64,000 nucleotides of DNA from Enterobacter asburiae (GCA_011754535.1 JAAQVN010000001.1:3782001-3846000); one strand, 5' to 3'; shown: positions 27,630 to 38,452, counted from the first letter of the stretch. Program-made: numbers and translations. The notes: a model not told the origin generated them from the sequence alone.

Positions 27630-28145
27630 CTAGATGTGCAGCTCCTGCAGTTTTTCTTTTGGCAGGGCCAGCTCTTCGTTGCTGTTCACGCGAACGTCAC
27701 GCTCGATGATGTGACGGGCGATGTCCTGCGCTTCTTCCAGAGAGTGCATCTGGTAAGTTCCGCACTGGTAAACGTTCAGCTCAGGGATCTGGTTCTGCTC
27801 TTTCACCTTCAGCACGTCTTCCATGGCCGCTTTCCACGCATCGGCGACGCGTTTCTCTTCCGGCTGACCAATCAGGCTCATGTAAAAGCCGGTACGGCAG
27901 CCCATCGGAGAAATGTCGATGATCTCAACGCCGTTGCCGTTCAGGTGGTCACGCATGAAACCGGCGAACAGGTGTTCCAGAGTGTGAATGCCTTTCTCCG
28001 GCATCACTTCTTTATTCGGCACGCAGAAGCGCAGATCGAAGACGGTGATCGTGTCGCCGTGCGGGGTATGCATGGTCTTCGCCACGCGGACTGCAGGTGC
28101 TTCCATACGGGTATGGTCGACAGTAAAGCTATCTAATAACGGCAT
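27630..28145 (-). CDS. luxS: S-ribosylhomocysteine lyase LuxS
   Basis: A 171-residue metalloenzyme of the activated methyl cycle that splits S-ribosylhomocysteine to homocysteine and the AI-2 precursor. The metal-binding HTLEH motif is at 54-58, with the third ligand in [11 protein letters not shown] near residue 128. CGGAGGT precedes the ATG. It is divergent from micA and gshA-proximal DNA as in E. coli. Confidence 0.96.
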   Translation of the reverse strand: MPLLDSFTVDHTRMEAPAVRVAKTMHTPHGDTITVFDLRFCVPNKEVMPEKGIHTLEHLFAGFMRDHLNGNGVEIIDISPMGCRTGFYMSLIGQPEEKRVADAWKAAMEDVLKVKEQNQIPELNVYQCGTYQMHSLEEAQDIARHIIERDVRVNSNEELALPKEKLQELHI

Positions 28146-28181
28146 ACGTCACCTCCGATAGTGATTTTTTTTAAAATAAAC

Positions 28182-28209
28182 TGAACTCTTCTACAGAACG
28201 CGCGTCTGA
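28182..28209 (+). promoter_or_regulatory. sigma-E type promoter of micA
   Basis: TGAACT (28182-28187) and TCTGA (28205-28209), 17 bases apart and just before the micA start. This fits the sigma-E pattern GGAACTT / TCTGA and the known envelope stress control of micA. Confidence 0.65.
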
Positions 28210-28215
28210 GTATAT

Positions 28216-28289
28216 GAAAGACGCGCATTTGTTATCATCATCCCTGAATTCAGAGATGTATATTTTGGCCACAGCGATGTGGCCTTTTT
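28216..28289 (+). ncRNA. micA: MicA small RNA
   Basis: The 5' end GAAAGACGCGCATTTGTTAT and the following ATCATCCCTGAATTCAGAGA match E. coli MicA as recalled, including the seed that pairs with the ompA leader. The RNA ends in a GGCC-ACAGCGATGT-GGCC hairpin and five T. It lies between luxS and gshA, the known position, and is about 74 nt. MicA is Hfq-dependent, made under sigma-E, and represses ompA and other envelope genes. The loop of the terminator and a few central bases (GTATATTTT) differ from K-12. Confidence 0.93.
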
Positions 28290-28298
28290 CTTTTCTGC

Positions 28299-29843
28299 TT
28301 AAGCCTGCTTCGCCAGAAACGCCTCAAACGACTCGGTATCCGCCGCTTCAACCTCTTTCTGACGCACAACGGACGCCTCGCGCTCCGCGACAAAATCCGC
28401 TTCGCTCAGCACTTCTAACGGCTCCTGCATCAGCATCTCACGGTACTCCGCTGAGAGTGAACGCCCCGTGCCGCCAATGCCCTGATCAATCATAGAACGC
28501 AGAATGCGCGCAGAGAACGTCAGTTCCGGATTATCAAAACTTTCCACCAGTTGGTCGCAGATCTGTTGATACGCGTCGCCGCCGTCGATGCTGTCCATTG
28601 TCCGGGCAACACGCTTCAGGTCGTGGAACAGATCTTTACCCACCTTAGCCAGCGGGAACTGCGCCGTTTCGCAGCCAATGCCTAACGTCAGGCCAGGCTT
28701 GCGCCCTTCCAGAATTACGCGGTTCCAGTTCGTGCGCGTACAAAGCAATTCGTCTGAACTCATTTCCGGCGCATCCGCCAGCGCGCACCAGACCATAAAC
28801 AGATCCAGGAAGCGAACCTGCTGCTCGTCAACGCCAATCGGTGAGAACGGGTTGATATCCAGCGAGCGCACTTCAATGTATTCAATGCCGCCGCGCTGCA
28901 GCGCATCCGACGGCGTTTCTCCGCTGCGCGTCACGCGCTTCGGACGAATTGGCGCATACAGTTCGTTTTCAATCTGCAATACGTTACTGTTGATTTGCAG
29001 GCGCTTTCCGTCTTTTTCGAGGCCGAATTTCGCGTACTCTTCCGACGGGGTTTTGATCGCCCGCTTCAATCCTGCCACATATTCGTGCAATTCGTTAAAC
29101 GTAATACCGAGATTGCTTTGCGATTTATTGGTATAGCCCAGATCGCTCATGCGCAGAGAAGTCGCGTACGGGAGATAGTACATTCCGCACTCCGTCTTTT
29201 CGAACGGCAGCGTGGTCGGTTTCCCCTGCAGGAACGATGAGCAAATGGCAGGCGACGCGCCAAACAGATACGGAATCACCCAGCCGAAACGGTAATAGTT
29301 GCGAATCAGACGGAAATAACCGGCGGAGATCGCTTCTTTATCCGTTTCTCCCCCCTTCGCCTGCCAAAACGCCATCGGCAAAGAGAAATTGTAGTGCACG
29401 CCAGAGATAGTCTGCATGAGTGCGCCGTAGCGATTTTTCAGACCTTCGCGATAGAGCGTTTTCAGCCGGCCAATGTTTGACGTGCCGTACTGCGCCAGCT
29501 CAATCTCCTGGCCCTGCTCGATATAGCACGGCATGCTGAGCGGCCACATGCGCTCATCGCCAAGATTGCGCGCGGTGTAGCGATGGATATCGCGCAGGAT
29601 CGTCAGCATATGATCGATATCGCCGTCCACCGGCGTAATGAACTCCAGCAGCGCTTCAGCGAAATCGGTTGTGATCCATTTATGTGTCAGCGCCGAGCCT
29701 AACGCCTTCGGGTGACCCGTCGTCGCTAAGCTACCGTCCGCGTTAACGCGCAGCGTTTCACGCTCAAGACCACGCTGAATACCCTTCAGAGCCTGAGGGT
29801 GGTTTTCCAGCCAGGCCAGCGCCTGAGATACGTCCGGGATCAA
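28299..29843 (-). CDS. gshA: glutamate-cysteine ligase GshA
   Basis: A 514-residue gamma-glutamylcysteine synthetase (E. coli 518), the first step of glutathione synthesis. N-terminal [20 protein letters not shown] and [13 protein letters not shown] are characteristic of the proteobacterial class. The start is TTG at 29843 with GGGAGG upstream; a TTG start is also used in E. coli. The micA hairpin lies just beyond its stop and may end both transcripts. Confidence 0.95.
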   Translation of the reverse strand: MIPDVSQALAWLENHPQALKGIQRGLERETLRVNADGSLATTGHPKALGSALTHKWITTDFAEALLEFITPVDGDIDHMLTILRDIHRYTARNLGDERMWPLSMPCYIEQGQEIELAQYGTSNIGRLKTLYREGLKNRYGALMQTISGVHYNFSLPMAFWQAKGGETDKEAISAGYFRLIRNYYRFGWVIPYLFGASPAICSSFLQGKPTTLPFEKTECGMYYLPYATSLRMSDLGYTNKSQSNLGITFNELHEYVAGLKRAIKTPSEEYAKFGLEKDGKRLQINSNVLQIENELYAPIRPKRVTRSGETPSDALQRGGIEYIEVRSLDINPFSPIGVDEQQVRFLDLFMVWCALADAPEMSSDELLCTRTNWNRVILEGRKPGLTLGIGCETAQFPLAKVGKDLFHDLKRVARTMDSIDGGDAYQQICDQLVESFDNPELTFSARILRSMIDQGIGGTGRSLSAEYREMLMQEPLEVLSEADFVAEREASVVRQKEVEAADTESFEAFLAKQA

Positions 29844-29926
29844 TTTGACCTCCCGCCTGTCAAAGTAATGTTACTCAGCATAATTGTAATGGTTGACGAT
29901 TGAAGGTCGCGTATTCATTCCACCAA

Positions 29927-30355
29927 TTAGTGCCACCACGTCATACCCTGTAGTGTTGCCCACGCCACGAGAACATAGCGCAACGCCTTGCCAAGGCACA
30001 AAAAAAAGAGCACCGGTCCCCAGGAGATGCGCATCCATCCCGCCAGCAGACACAGTAAATCGCCTATTACAGGCATCCAGCTTAATAACAGCGTGGCAGC
30101 GCCATAGCGTTTTAGCCAGCCGACTGCCTTTTCCTGCCAGCGCGACTTTTCGCGCAGCGGAAAGAAACGCCCAAGAATAACGTTAGTCAGCCCTCCAAGG
30201 CTATTACCCATTGTTGCTATTAATACAAGCAGCCAGGGCTGACTGACGCCGGACAACAGCATCGCCACCAGCACCACTTCCGAATTTCCCGGTAACAGCG
30301 TGGCGCTTAGAAAACTGCTGGCGAATAATGAGGCAAGTGACAGCGCGTCACTCAC
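29927..30355 (-). CDS. yqaA: YqaA, DedA/SNARE-associated family membrane protein
   Basis: A 142-residue membrane protein of the DedA/VTT type, four to five hydrophobic segments, with the re-entrant loop LPGNSEVVLVAML near residue 22 and GNSLGGLTNVILGRF. Members are involved in lipid carrier recycling and membrane homeostasis; YqaA itself is uncharacterised. It overlaps yqaB by four bases in ATGA. Confidence 0.9.
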   Translation of the reverse strand: MSDALSLASLFASSFLSATLLPGNSEVVLVAMLLSGVSQPWLLVLIATMGNSLGGLTNVILGRFFPLREKSRWQEKAVGWLKRYGAATLLLSWMPVIGDLLCLLAGWMRISWGPVLFFLCLGKALRYVLVAWATLQGMTWWH

Positions 30356-30918
30356 AGCAAGCGCACATCCACCGCATCCATTCCGGCATCACGCGCGGCC
30401 TGAATACCGAAATCGGCATCTTCAAACACGACGCATTTTGCCGCCGGTACGCCCATTAATTCTGCGCAGAGCAGAAAGGTGTCCGGTGCGGGCTTGTGAT
30501 TTTTAACATGATCGGCGGCAACCACGGCAGAAAAATAGTGGCGCAGGCCAAGATGGTTGAGCAACGCTTCTGCTATCGCGCTCTCGCTGCCCGTACCGAC
30601 AGACATCGGGCGACGCCCGTGCCACTCTTTTACCACATCAATCAGTGGCAGAGGGCGTACGGTATCTAAAAGCATGGCTTTTACCGCATCGGTTTTTTCA
30701 CGCGCGAGAAGGTGTGGGTCGAGATCGGCCTGATTCAGTTCAATCACGGCCTGCGCAATACGCCAGGTAGGGGATCCGTTGAGGGCAATCATCGCCTGAA
30801 GGTCGAAACGTATGCCGTAGCGGCCAAGGACCTCGGTCCAGGCTTGACGATGCGTGGGTTCGGTATCCAGGATGGTGCCATCCATGTCGAAGATCAAACC
30901 GTCATACTGTGCGTACAT
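30352..30918 (-). CDS. yqaB: HAD phosphatase YqaB
   Basis: A 188-residue HAD-superfamily phosphatase (beta-phosphoglucomutase-like cap). The nucleophile and acid are D11 and D13 in FDMDGTILDTE; the Thr/Ser motif is in SVGTGS and the Lys/Asp motifs in KNHKPAPDTF and FEDADFG. E. coli YqaB acts on fructose 1-phosphate and 6-phosphogluconate. It forms an operon with yqaA. Confidence 0.93.
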   Translation of the reverse strand: MYAQYDGLIFDMDGTILDTEPTHRQAWTEVLGRYGIRFDLQAMIALNGSPTWRIAQAVIELNQADLDPHLLAREKTDAVKAMLLDTVRPLPLIDVVKEWHGRRPMSVGTGSESAIAEALLNHLGLRHYFSAVVAADHVKNHKPAPDTFLLCAELMGVPAAKCVVFEDADFGIQAARDAGMDAVDVRLL

Positions 30919-31043
30919 CGTGCTCTCGCTAAACGATTAACAAAGCATTACTTTATCGTAAAAGGTGGTTTTTGTCGCTGATTGCGAAATGATAACAACG
31001 AGAGTGATTAAGAACTAAACATCGAAGGGAAAGGCAGAAGAGA

Positions 31044-31120
31044 TGGTGCATCCGGGAGGATTCGAACCTCCGACCGCTCGGTTCGTAGCCGAGTACTCTA
31101 TCCAGCTGAGCTACGGATGC
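31044..31120 (-). tRNA. argQ: tRNA-Arg (ACG), distal copy
   Basis: 77 bases including encoded CCA. Identical to the other three copies. Anticodon ACG lies in the loop CTACGAA as read on the minus strand, to be modified to ICG. Last gene of the array in transcription order. Confidence 0.97.
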
Positions 31121-31148
31121 ATCGGGAAATGCTTTTAGAAACAGTAAA

Positions 31149-31221
31149 TGGTGCATCCGGGAGGATTACTCGGCTGCGCCTCGCCCTGCAGGCCGTTGCT
31201 GAAGCAACGTTATCCTCCCTG
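31149..31221 (-). other. partial tRNA-Arg 3' end within a structured spacer
   Basis: Positions 31149-31167 repeat exactly the last 19 bases of tRNA-Arg including CCA, preceded in the array by the same kind of spacer as at 31358-31389. The rest of the tRNA is missing. Instead, reading the minus strand, there is GGGAGGAT (31219-31212) able to pair with ATCCTCCC (31166-31159), enclosing a CGTTGC-TTCA-GCAACG hairpin. The transcript could fold as a tRNA-like 3' end, much like the tRNA-derived repeats of the E. coli tyrT operon. RNase E and 3' exonucleases would probably release it. Confidence 0.65.
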
Positions 31222-31280
31222 GTACTCGCGATTAACTCGCAGACCTTGAAACAACAGCGTGGCTATTATCTCGGAGAATA

Positions 31281-31357
31281 TGGTGCATCCGGGAGGATTC
31301 GAACCTCCGACCGCTCGGTTCGTAGCCGAGTACTCTATCCAGCTGAGCTACGGATGC
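31281..31357 (-). tRNA. argZ: tRNA-Arg (ACG), third copy
   Basis: 77 bases with encoded CCA, identical to the other copies. The spacer to the next gene upstream (31358-31386) resembles the spacer at 31121-31148, which points to tandem duplication of a tRNA-plus-spacer unit. Confidence 0.97.
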
Positions 31358-31386
31358 ATCAGGGTACTGCTTTCAGAAATAGTAAA

Positions 31387-31463
31387 TGGTGCATCCGGGA
31401 GGATTCGAACCTCCGACCGCTCGGTTCGTAGCCGAGTACTCTATCCAGCTGAGCTACGGATGC
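31387..31463 (-). tRNA. argY: tRNA-Arg (ACG), second copy
   Basis: 77 bases with encoded CCA; cloverleaf arms as in E. coli argY. Confidence 0.97.
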
Positions 31464-31527
31464 ATCGGGATTTACTACTGTACTGCTCGATATTCATATC
31501 ACTTCTAAAGCAATATGAAGTAATAGA

Positions 31528-31604
31528 TGGTGCATCCGGGAGGATTCGAACCTCCGACCGCTCGGTTCGTAGCCGAGTACTCTATCCAGCTGAGCTACGG
31601 ATGC
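31528..31604 (-). tRNA. argV: tRNA-Arg (ACG), first copy
   Basis: 77 bases with encoded CCA. Only four bases separate it from the upstream tRNA-Ser gene. Confidence 0.97.
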
Positions 31605-31608
31605 AAAA

Positions 31609-31701
31609 TGGCGGTGAGGCGGGGATTCGAACCCCGGATGCAGCTTTTGACCGCATACTCCCTTAGCAGGGGAGCGCCTTCAGCCTCTCGGCCACCTCAC
31701 C
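31609..31701 (-). tRNA. serV: tRNA-Ser (GCT)
   Basis: 93 bases with encoded CCA, long variable arm as usual for serine, anticodon GCT in CTGCTAA. First gene of the serV-argVYZQ transcript. Confidence 0.97.
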
Positions 31702-32043
31702 ACACAACGCCTCTTTCGAGTGCTTCGAGTTACTCGTTAAGAGCTTCTCGTCGCTGCGTGGCGCATATATTACTTTCTGGGACTTATAAGTCAAACAATT
31801 TTCCAAAAGCTTTTATCGTTTGCACAAATCACACGCAATTCGCATGTAAAAGCCGCAAAGAGGGTGTTTTATAAGCGGATTTTGCAGGCAACGCCACAGA
31901 AAACATCTGACGAAATGGCGGTGTTGAGACGAGTTAAGGGCAACGTAGTGGTTAAAAAGAGAGCGATTGAAATTAAACGGTAACTTTAAGCAGGAAAAAT
32001 AGCGGGAGGGTTGCGTCTCGCCCGACAGCGAGACGCGACAATA
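31702..32043. promoter_or_regulatory. serV promoter region and csrA terminator
   Basis: 342 bases without a gene. On the minus strand a strong stable-RNA promoter is visible: -35 TTGACT (31794-31789), 16-base spacer, -10 TAATAT (31772-31767), followed by a GC-rich discriminator GCGCCACGC expected for stringent control. At 32013-32036 a perfect 9-base stem GCGTCTCGC / GCGAGACGC lies 8 bases beyond the csrA stop; on the minus strand it is followed about 15 bases on by a T run. Confidence 0.75.
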
Positions 32044-32229
32044 TCAGTAACTGGACTGCTGGGATTTTTCAGCCTGGATACGCTGGTAGATCTCTTCACG
32101 GTGGACAGATACTTCTTTAGGAGCGTTAACACCAATACGTACCTGGTTACCCTTTACCCCTAAAACTGTCACGGTGACCTCATCCCCAATCATGAGGGTC
32201 TCACCAACTCGACGAGTCAGAATCAGCAT
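32044..32229 (-). CDS. csrA: carbon storage regulator CsrA
   Basis: A 61-residue RNA-binding dimer identical in length to E. coli CsrA. RNA contacts are expected from the N-terminal LTRRVGE and from VHREEIY. It controls glycogen, motility and biofilm mRNAs at GGA motifs. AAGGAG lies 6 bases before the ATG. Confidence 0.97.
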
Positions 32230-32422
32230 TCTTTGCTCCTTGAAAGATTAAAAGAGTCGGGTCTCTTGTATCCCGGCATTATCCATCATATAACGCCAAA
32301 AAGTAAGCGATGACAAACACGTAAAGTGTAAGCAGTCACGGCATCACATTCTGTTAAACGTAAGTTTAGCCGATATACACAAACTCAACCTGACTTTATC
32401 GTTATCGATAGCACAGTGAACA

Positions 32423-32452
32423 AGACGCCATAACGTTACCGCTATGGCGTCT
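32423..32452 (-). terminator. alaS terminator hairpin
   Basis: Perfect 10-base stem AGACGCCATA / TATGGCGTCT with a 10-base loop, 19 bases beyond the alaS stop. Confidence 0.7.
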
Positions 32453-32470
32453 GATTGTGCTTTGTAGTTA

Positions 32471-35098
32471 TTACAATTTCGCGCTCACCCAGCTTTCAAC
32501 GCTGGCTAATGCTGCAGGAAGTGCCGCCGCATCCGTACCACCGGCTTGCGCCATGTCCGGACGACCGCCACCCTTACCGCCCACCTGCTTGGCGACCATA
32601 CCAATCAGTTCCCCTGCTTTAACGCGGTCGGTCACATCCTTAGAGACGCCCGCAATCAGAGAAACCTTACCTTCTGCCACCGTCGCCAGCACGATAACCG
32701 TTGAACCAAGCTGGTTCTTCAGATCGTCGACCATAGTACGCAGCATCTTAGGCTCCACGCCCGCCAGATCGCTGACCAGCAGTTTGACGCCCTTAATGTC
32801 TACCGCTTTGCTGGAGAGGTTTGCACTCTCCTGCGCCGCAGCCTGTTCTTTCAGCTGCTGAAGTTCTTTTTCCAGCTGACGGGTACGATCCAGCGCAACG
32901 CGCACTTTCTCGCTCAGGTTCTGGCTATCGCCTTTCAGCAGCTGCGCGATGTCGTGCAGCTGATCGCTCTGCGCATGCAGGCTGGCGATTGCGCCTTCAC
33001 CGGTTACCGCTTCAATACGACGCACACCTGCCGCCGTACCGGATTCGGAAACAATGCGGAACAGGCCGATGTCACCGGTGCGCGAGGCGTGAGTACCGCC
33101 GCACAGCTCGGTAGAGAAGTCACCCATGCTCAGCACGCGAACGCGCTCGTCATATTTCTCGCCAAACAGCGCCATCGCACCTTTTTTCTTCGCGTCCTCA
33201 AGATCCATGATGTGGGTCTCGATTGGCAGGTTACGACGGATCTGCGCGTTCACCAGGTCTTCCACCGCGCGGATTTCAGACGGTTTCATCGCTTCAAAAT
33301 GCGAGAAGTCGAAACGCAGCACCTTGTCGTTAACCAGAGAACCTTTCTGTGCAACGTGGGTGCCCAGCACGTCGCGCAGAGCAGCGTGCATCAGGTGGGT
33401 TGCAGAGTGGTTCAGGCGAATACGCGCGCGGCGTGCTTCATCAACGTTAGCCTGTACGCCCTCGCCCACTTTCAGAGAACCGGAAACCAGTTTGCCCTGG
33501 TGACCAATCGCCTGACCGTATTTCTGGGTGTCGCTTACGCTGAAGCTAAAGCCGTTGCCTTTCAGTTCGCCTTTATCGCCAACCTGGCCACCGGATTCCG
33601 CATAGAACGGGGTTTTGTCCAGAATGACGACGGCTTCCTGGCCCGCGCTGATGCTGTCTACGGCTTTACCGTCAACAAACAGGGCGGTCACTTTGCCGGT
33701 CAGTTCCAGCGCTTCATAACCTTTAAATTCAGACGCGCTATCAACGCGGATCATCGCGTTGTAGTCTGCACCGAAACCGCTGGATTCACGCGCACGGCGA
33801 CGCTGCTCTTCCATCGCGGCTTCAAAGCCTGCTTCATCAACCTTGATGTTGCGCTCGCGGCAAACGTCCGCCGTCAGGTCAACCGGGAAGCCGTAGGTAT
33901 CGTACAGGCGGAAAGCGGTTTCGCCGTCCAGCGTGTCGCCCTTAAGCTTCGCCAGCTCTTCGTCCAGCAGCGCCAGGCCGCGCTCCAGCGTACGGGCAAA
34001 CTGCTCTTCTTCGGTTTTCAGAACCTGCTCAACCTGCGCCTGCTGGCGTTTCAGCTCGTCACCGGCTGAACCCATCACGCCAATCAGCGGCCCAACGAGT
34101 TTGTAGAAGAAGGTGTCCTTCGCGCCCAGCATGTTGCCGTGACGGATCGCACGACGAATGATGCGACGCAGCACGTAGCCACGGTTTTCATTCGACGGAA
34201 TAACGCCGTCAGCAATCAGGAACGCACAGGAACGAATATGGTCTGCGATAACGCGCAGCGATTTGTTGTTCAGATCGGTCGCGCCGGTCACTTCTGCAAC
34301 GGCTTTGATCAGGGTGCTGAACAGGTCAATCTCGTAGTTGGAGTTAACGTGCTGCAGAACCGCGGCGATACGCTCCAGGCCCATACCGGTATCAACGGAC
34401 GGCTTCGGCAGCGGCTCCATGGTGCCGTCAGCCTGACGGTTGAACTGCATGAAGACGATGTTCCAGATCTCAATATAGCGATCGCCGTCTTCTTCCGGGC
34501 TACCTGGAGGGCCGCCCCAGATGTGGTCGCCATGATCGTAGAAGACCTCGGTGCACGGACCGCAAGGACCGGTATCACCCATCTGCCAGAAGTTATCAGA
34601 CGCATATGGCGCGCCTTTGTTATCACCGATGCGAATAATACGCTCGCGCGGGATACCGACCTCTTTTTCCCAGATTTCGAACGCTTCGTCATCGGTTTCA
34701 TAGACGGTAACCCACAGACGCTCTTTCGGCAGGTTGAACCAGTTTTCACCGGTTAACAGTTCCCACGCATATTGAATGGCATCGTGTTTGAAGTAGTCGC
34801 CGAAGCTGAAGTTACCCAGCATTTCGAAGAAGGTGTGGTGACGCGCGGTGTAACCGACGTTTTCCAGGTCGTTGTGTTTACCGCCCGCACGCACGCAACG
34901 CTGTGAGGTTGTAGCGCGGGAATAATTACGCTTGTCGAGACCAAGGAACACATCCTTGAACTGGTTCATCCCGGCGTTGGTAAACAGCAGAGTCGGATCG
35001 TTGTTCGGTACCAGGGAGCTGCTGGCAACAACCTGGTGTCCCTTACTATGGAAAAAATCGAGAAACGCCTGACGGATCTCAGCGGTGCTCTTGCTCAT
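32471..35098 (-). CDS. alaS: alanyl-tRNA synthetase
   Basis: An 875-residue class II synthetase (E. coli 876). The N-terminal catalytic core has motif [10 protein letters not shown] and [14 protein letters not shown]. The editing domain holds [18 protein letters not shown] and the zinc-site [15 protein letters not shown]-terminal DHHA1 domain ends with [20 protein letters not shown] precedes the ATG. It lies between csrA and recX as in E. coli. Confidence 0.97.
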   Translation of the reverse strand: MSKSTAEIRQAFLDFFHSKGHQVVASSSLVPNNDPTLLFTNAGMNQFKDVFLGLDKRNYSRATTSQRCVRAGGKHNDLENVGYTARHHTFFEMLGNFSFGDYFKHDAIQYAWELLTGENWFNLPKERLWVTVYETDDEAFEIWEKEVGIPRERIIRIGDNKGAPYASDNFWQMGDTGPCGPCTEVFYDHGDHIWGGPPGSPEEDGDRYIEIWNIVFMQFNRQADGTMEPLPKPSVDTGMGLERIAAVLQHVNSNYEIDLFSTLIKAVAEVTGATDLNNKSLRVIADHIRSCAFLIADGVIPSNENRGYVLRRIIRRAIRHGNMLGAKDTFFYKLVGPLIGVMGSAGDELKRQQAQVEQVLKTEEEQFARTLERGLALLDEELAKLKGDTLDGETAFRLYDTYGFPVDLTADVCRERNIKVDEAGFEAAMEEQRRRARESSGFGADYNAMIRVDSASEFKGYEALELTGKVTALFVDGKAVDSISAGQEAVVILDKTPFYAESGGQVGDKGELKGNGFSFSVSDTQKYGQAIGHQGKLVSGSLKVGEGVQANVDEARRARIRLNHSATHLMHAALRDVLGTHVAQKGSLVNDKVLRFDFSHFEAMKPSEIRAVEDLVNAQIRRNLPIETHIMDLEDAKKKGAMALFGEKYDERVRVLSMGDFSTELCGGTHASRTGDIGLFRIVSESGTAAGVRRIEAVTGEGAIASLHAQSDQLHDIAQLLKGDSQNLSEKVRVALDRTRQLEKELQQLKEQAAAQESANLSSKAVDIKGVKLLVSDLAGVEPKMLRTMVDDLKNQLGSTVIVLATVAEGKVSLIAGVSKDVTDRVKAGELIGMVAKQVGGKGGGRPDMAQAGGTDAAALPAALASVESWVSAKL

Positions 35099-35229
35099 AA
35101 TTATCCTGAAATCAAGCTAACGAAATGTCGTAGCCAGCCTGTATCGGTAAACCGTTGGACAGACCAGCTACTGGAAAAAGTGGGAATAAGATAAGTTTTC
35201 TTTAGTGGGAAGTAAAATCCCGCATGCGT

Positions 35230-35730
35230 TCAATCGGCAAAATTACGCCAGATATCCTGAATATCTTCCATCAGAAAGCCGCGGTAGAGCAAAAAGCGCT
35301 GGATTTTGACTTTTTCTGAAAATTCACGCGGCAGCGGTTCGCCGTATTTACGAATAGCCTGCTCTTTTGCCAGCTCGCACCAGTCGGTGTCGCTTTCGCG
35401 CATCGCTTTTTCGATGGACTCCCTGGCTACCCCTTTCTGGTTCAGCTCCTGCCGGATGCGCGCGGGCCCATACCCTTTACGGCCGCGGCTGGCGAGAAAG
35501 CGCGAGGCAAAGCGGTCATCGTCCAGGTAATGATGCTCATAGCACCAGGCCACCACGCGGTCGTAGTCTTCCGCAGTGGCATCAATCTCTTCCGGCCCGT
35601 TTTTGCTCATGACGGGCGCTGACAGCTTCCGCCGCAGCTCCTGCTCACTGTGGTCGCGCACGGCGAGAATGCGTACCGCACGGTCCAGCAAGCGCGCGTA
35701 GGCGGGTCGACGTGATGTCGGTTCACTCAT
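35230..35730 (-). CDS. recX: RecA regulator RecX
   Basis: A 166-residue helical protein with the three-repeat RecX layout; conserved [19 protein letters not shown] and YRGFLMEDI. RecX caps and inhibits RecA filaments. It lies downstream of recA, from which occasional read-through past the recA terminator would give low expression. Confidence 0.94.
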   Translation of the reverse strand: MSEPTSRRPAYARLLDRAVRILAVRDHSEQELRRKLSAPVMSKNGPEEIDATAEDYDRVVAWCYEHHYLDDDRFASRFLASRGRKGYGPARIRQELNQKGVARESIEKAMRESDTDWCELAKEQAIRKYGEPLPREFSEKVKIQRFLLYRGFLMEDIQDIWRNFAD

Positions 35731-35755
35731 AAAAAACCTGCAGATTCAGAAATGC

Positions 35756-35781
35756 AAAAAGGGCCGCGTCAGCAGCCCTTC
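35756..35781 (-). terminator. recA terminator
   Basis: On the minus strand AGGGCTGCTGACGCGGCCCT followed by TTTT, between recA and recX. Confidence 0.75.
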
Positions 35782-35798
35782 ATCTTTATACGAGAGAC

Positions 35799-36893
<1,095 letters not shown>

Positions 36894-36922
36894 TCACCAT
36901 GGACTTCTGTTCTGTTGGTGCA

Positions 36923-36950
36923 ATTATACTGTATGGTCATACAGTATCAA
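36923..36950 (-). promoter_or_regulatory. recA promoter with LexA (SOS) box
   Basis: On the minus strand -35 TTGATA (36950-36945), -10 TATAAT (36928-36923), spacer 16. The LexA operator TACTGTATGACCATACAGTA occupies 36927-36946, a near-perfect CTGT-N8-ACAG match between the two hexamers. Confidence 0.95.
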
Positions 36951-37444
36951 GTGTTTTGTAGAAATTGTTGCCAGAGCGTTTTTAACGCATACACGGTTGC
37001 CTGACGACGCACACTTTCACGATCGCCGCTGAAGCACTCCCGGCGGGTGATCCCTTCCCCTTTGGACGTGGCAAACCCGAACCAGACGGTGCCGACAGGC
37101 TTCACGTCGCTGCCGCCGTCGGGCCCCGCGATACCGCTGATGGAAACGGCGTAATCTGCCCGCGCCTCTTTCAGCGCGCCAATGGCCATTTCAATGACAA
37201 CCGGTTCACTGACCGCGCCATGCTGTTCCAGCGTGGCTTCGCGCACGCCAATCATCTGCGCCTTAGCTTCGTTACTGTAGGTCACAAAGCCGCGTTCAAA
37301 CCAGGCGGAACTGCCGGCGATATCGGTAATCGCTTTCGCCACCCAGCCGCCGGTGCAGGATTCTGCGGTGGTAATTGTCGCGCCACGCTGCTTCAGTGCA
37401 AGGCCAACGATCTCGCTAAGCTGCATCAATTCATGGTCAGTCAT
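36947..37444 (-). CDS. pncC: nicotinamide-nucleotide amidase PncC
   Basis: A 165-residue CinA C-terminal type amidase (YgaD), which converts NMN to NaMN in pyridine nucleotide salvage. Conserved TTAESCTGGWVAKAITD with the catalytic Ser and Thr, and SGIAGPDGGSDVKPVGTVW. MTDHELMQLSE at 37444 matches the E. coli start; the frame opens further up. Its stop touches the recA promoter. Confidence 0.94.
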   Translation of the reverse strand: MTDHELMQLSEIVGLALKQRGATITTAESCTGGWVAKAITDIAGSSAWFERGFVTYSNEAKAQMIGVREATLEQHGAVSEPVVIEMAIGALKEARADYAVSISGIAGPDGGSDVKPVGTVWFGFATSKGEGITRRECFSGDRESVRRQATVYALKTLWQQFLQNT

Positions 37445-37537
37445 TCTTGCTCCAGGCTTGAGAAAAACGTGCAGCACAAGATAGCACTTTCTCGTCAGAT
37501 ATGGGGATGCGCTTCAGGTTTTACGAGGGGGCTTCAG

Positions 37538-37564
37538 AAAAAAGCCGGTGCGGGCGCACCGGCT
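37538..37564 (-). terminator. terminator of the zinc ABC operon
   Basis: On the minus strand AGCCGGTGC / GCACCGGCT stem followed by six T, just after the binding-protein gene. Confidence 0.85.
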
Positions 37565-37573
37565 ACAGAAATG

Positions 37574-38452
37574 TTATTTCATGCTGTTCGCAATCGTATC
37601 GACATTATGACGAAACGCCTTAACGTAGGAGTCTGCCACCCCACCCTTGGCCGACAGCGCTTCCGGGTAAAGTTCGCCGCCCGGCTGTGCGCCCGTCGCC
37701 GACGCAATCTGCTTCACCAGACGCGGATCGAGCTGGTTTTCCATAAACCACGTTTTCACGCCGTCGGCTTTAATCTGATTGATAATCTCCGCAACCTGCG
37801 CCGCGCTGGCCTCGCTCTCGGAAGAGAGTCCTTGAGGTGCCATGAAGGTTACGCCGTAAGCGCGGCCAAAATAGCCGAACGCGTCATGGCTGGTCAGCAC
37901 TTTACGCTTTTCCTGCGGGATCTGGCTAAAGCGTGTTTTAGCCCAGCCGTCCAGCTGAGTCAGTTGCGCAATGTACGGCTTCCCTGAAGCCTCCAGCGCC
38001 GCTTTGCCTTCCGGATCGGCTTTCACCAGCCCGTTCAGAATATTTTGTGCATACAGCGCACCGTTCGCCGCGCTGTTCCAGGCGTGCGGATCGGTCACGG
38101 TCTTTCCATCTTCCTCAAGCGTGTGGGTTTTCACTCCGGTTGAGGCGACGACCAGCTGCCCTTTGAACCCGGAGGCTTTAACCAGACGGTCGAGCCAGCC
38201 TTCCAGCCCCAGGCCGTTGACCACTACTACGTCAGCCTTGCTCAGCGCCGCGCTGTCTTTTGGTGACGGTTCAAAGGTATGCGGATCGCCGTCCGGCCCG
38301 ACCAGCGTCGTCACGTTCACGCGATCTCCCCCCACCTCCTGCGTGATATCCCCCAGTATCGAAAAGCTGGTGACCACATTCAGCGTTTTCGCCATTACGC
38401 TATGCGACATCATCCCCAGCGCAAGCGCCATGATTAATCCTGTACGTTTCAT
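37574..38452 (-). CDS. zinc/manganese-type periplasmic metal-binding protein (ZniA/ZnuA-like)
   Basis: A 292-residue cluster A-I binding protein with signal peptide MKRTGLIMALALGMMSHSVMA. Likely metal ligands are H58 (DPHTFEP), H123 (DPHAWN), H189 (SHDAFGYF) and E260. Three histidines favour zinc, since manganese binders have a Glu in place of the third one. The His-rich loop of ZnuA is absent, so this is not the canonical ZnuA. It is the last gene of an ATPase-permease-binding protein operon, inserted between pncC and mltB relative to K-12, and resembles the second zinc importer described in Klebsiella (Zni). Metal choice is inferred; a Zur-like box upstream supports zinc. Confidence 0.8.
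   Translation of the reverse strand: MKRTGLIMALALGMMSHSVMAKTLNVVTSFSILGDITQEVGGDRVNVTTLVGPDGDPHTFEPSPKDSAALSKADVVVVNGLGLEGWLDRLVKASGFKGQLVVASTGVKTHTLEEDGKTVTDPHAWNSAANGALYAQNILNGLVKADPEGKAALEASGKPYIAQLTQLDGWAKTRFSQIPQEKRKVLTSHDAFGYFGRAYGVTFMAPQGLSSESEASAAQVAEIINQIKADGVKTWFMENQLDPRLVKQIASATGAQPGGELYPEALSAKGGVADSYVKAFRHNVDTIANSMK

Noticed and set aside
31044..31701. tRNA array as the attachment site of an integrated island
   Set aside because: The 19-base tRNA repeat looks like an att half, but no integrase or foreign genes lie beside it and the flanks keep the K-12 gene order.
31117..31874. Open reading frames over the tRNA array with repeated peptide [25 protein letters not shown]
   Set aside because: They are translations of tRNA genes; the repeated peptide is the tRNA-Arg complement read as codons.
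36945..36950. A LexA box controlling pncC as well as recA
   Set aside because: pncC is transcribed toward the recA promoter from upstream; the box sits after the pncC stop, so it can act only on recA.
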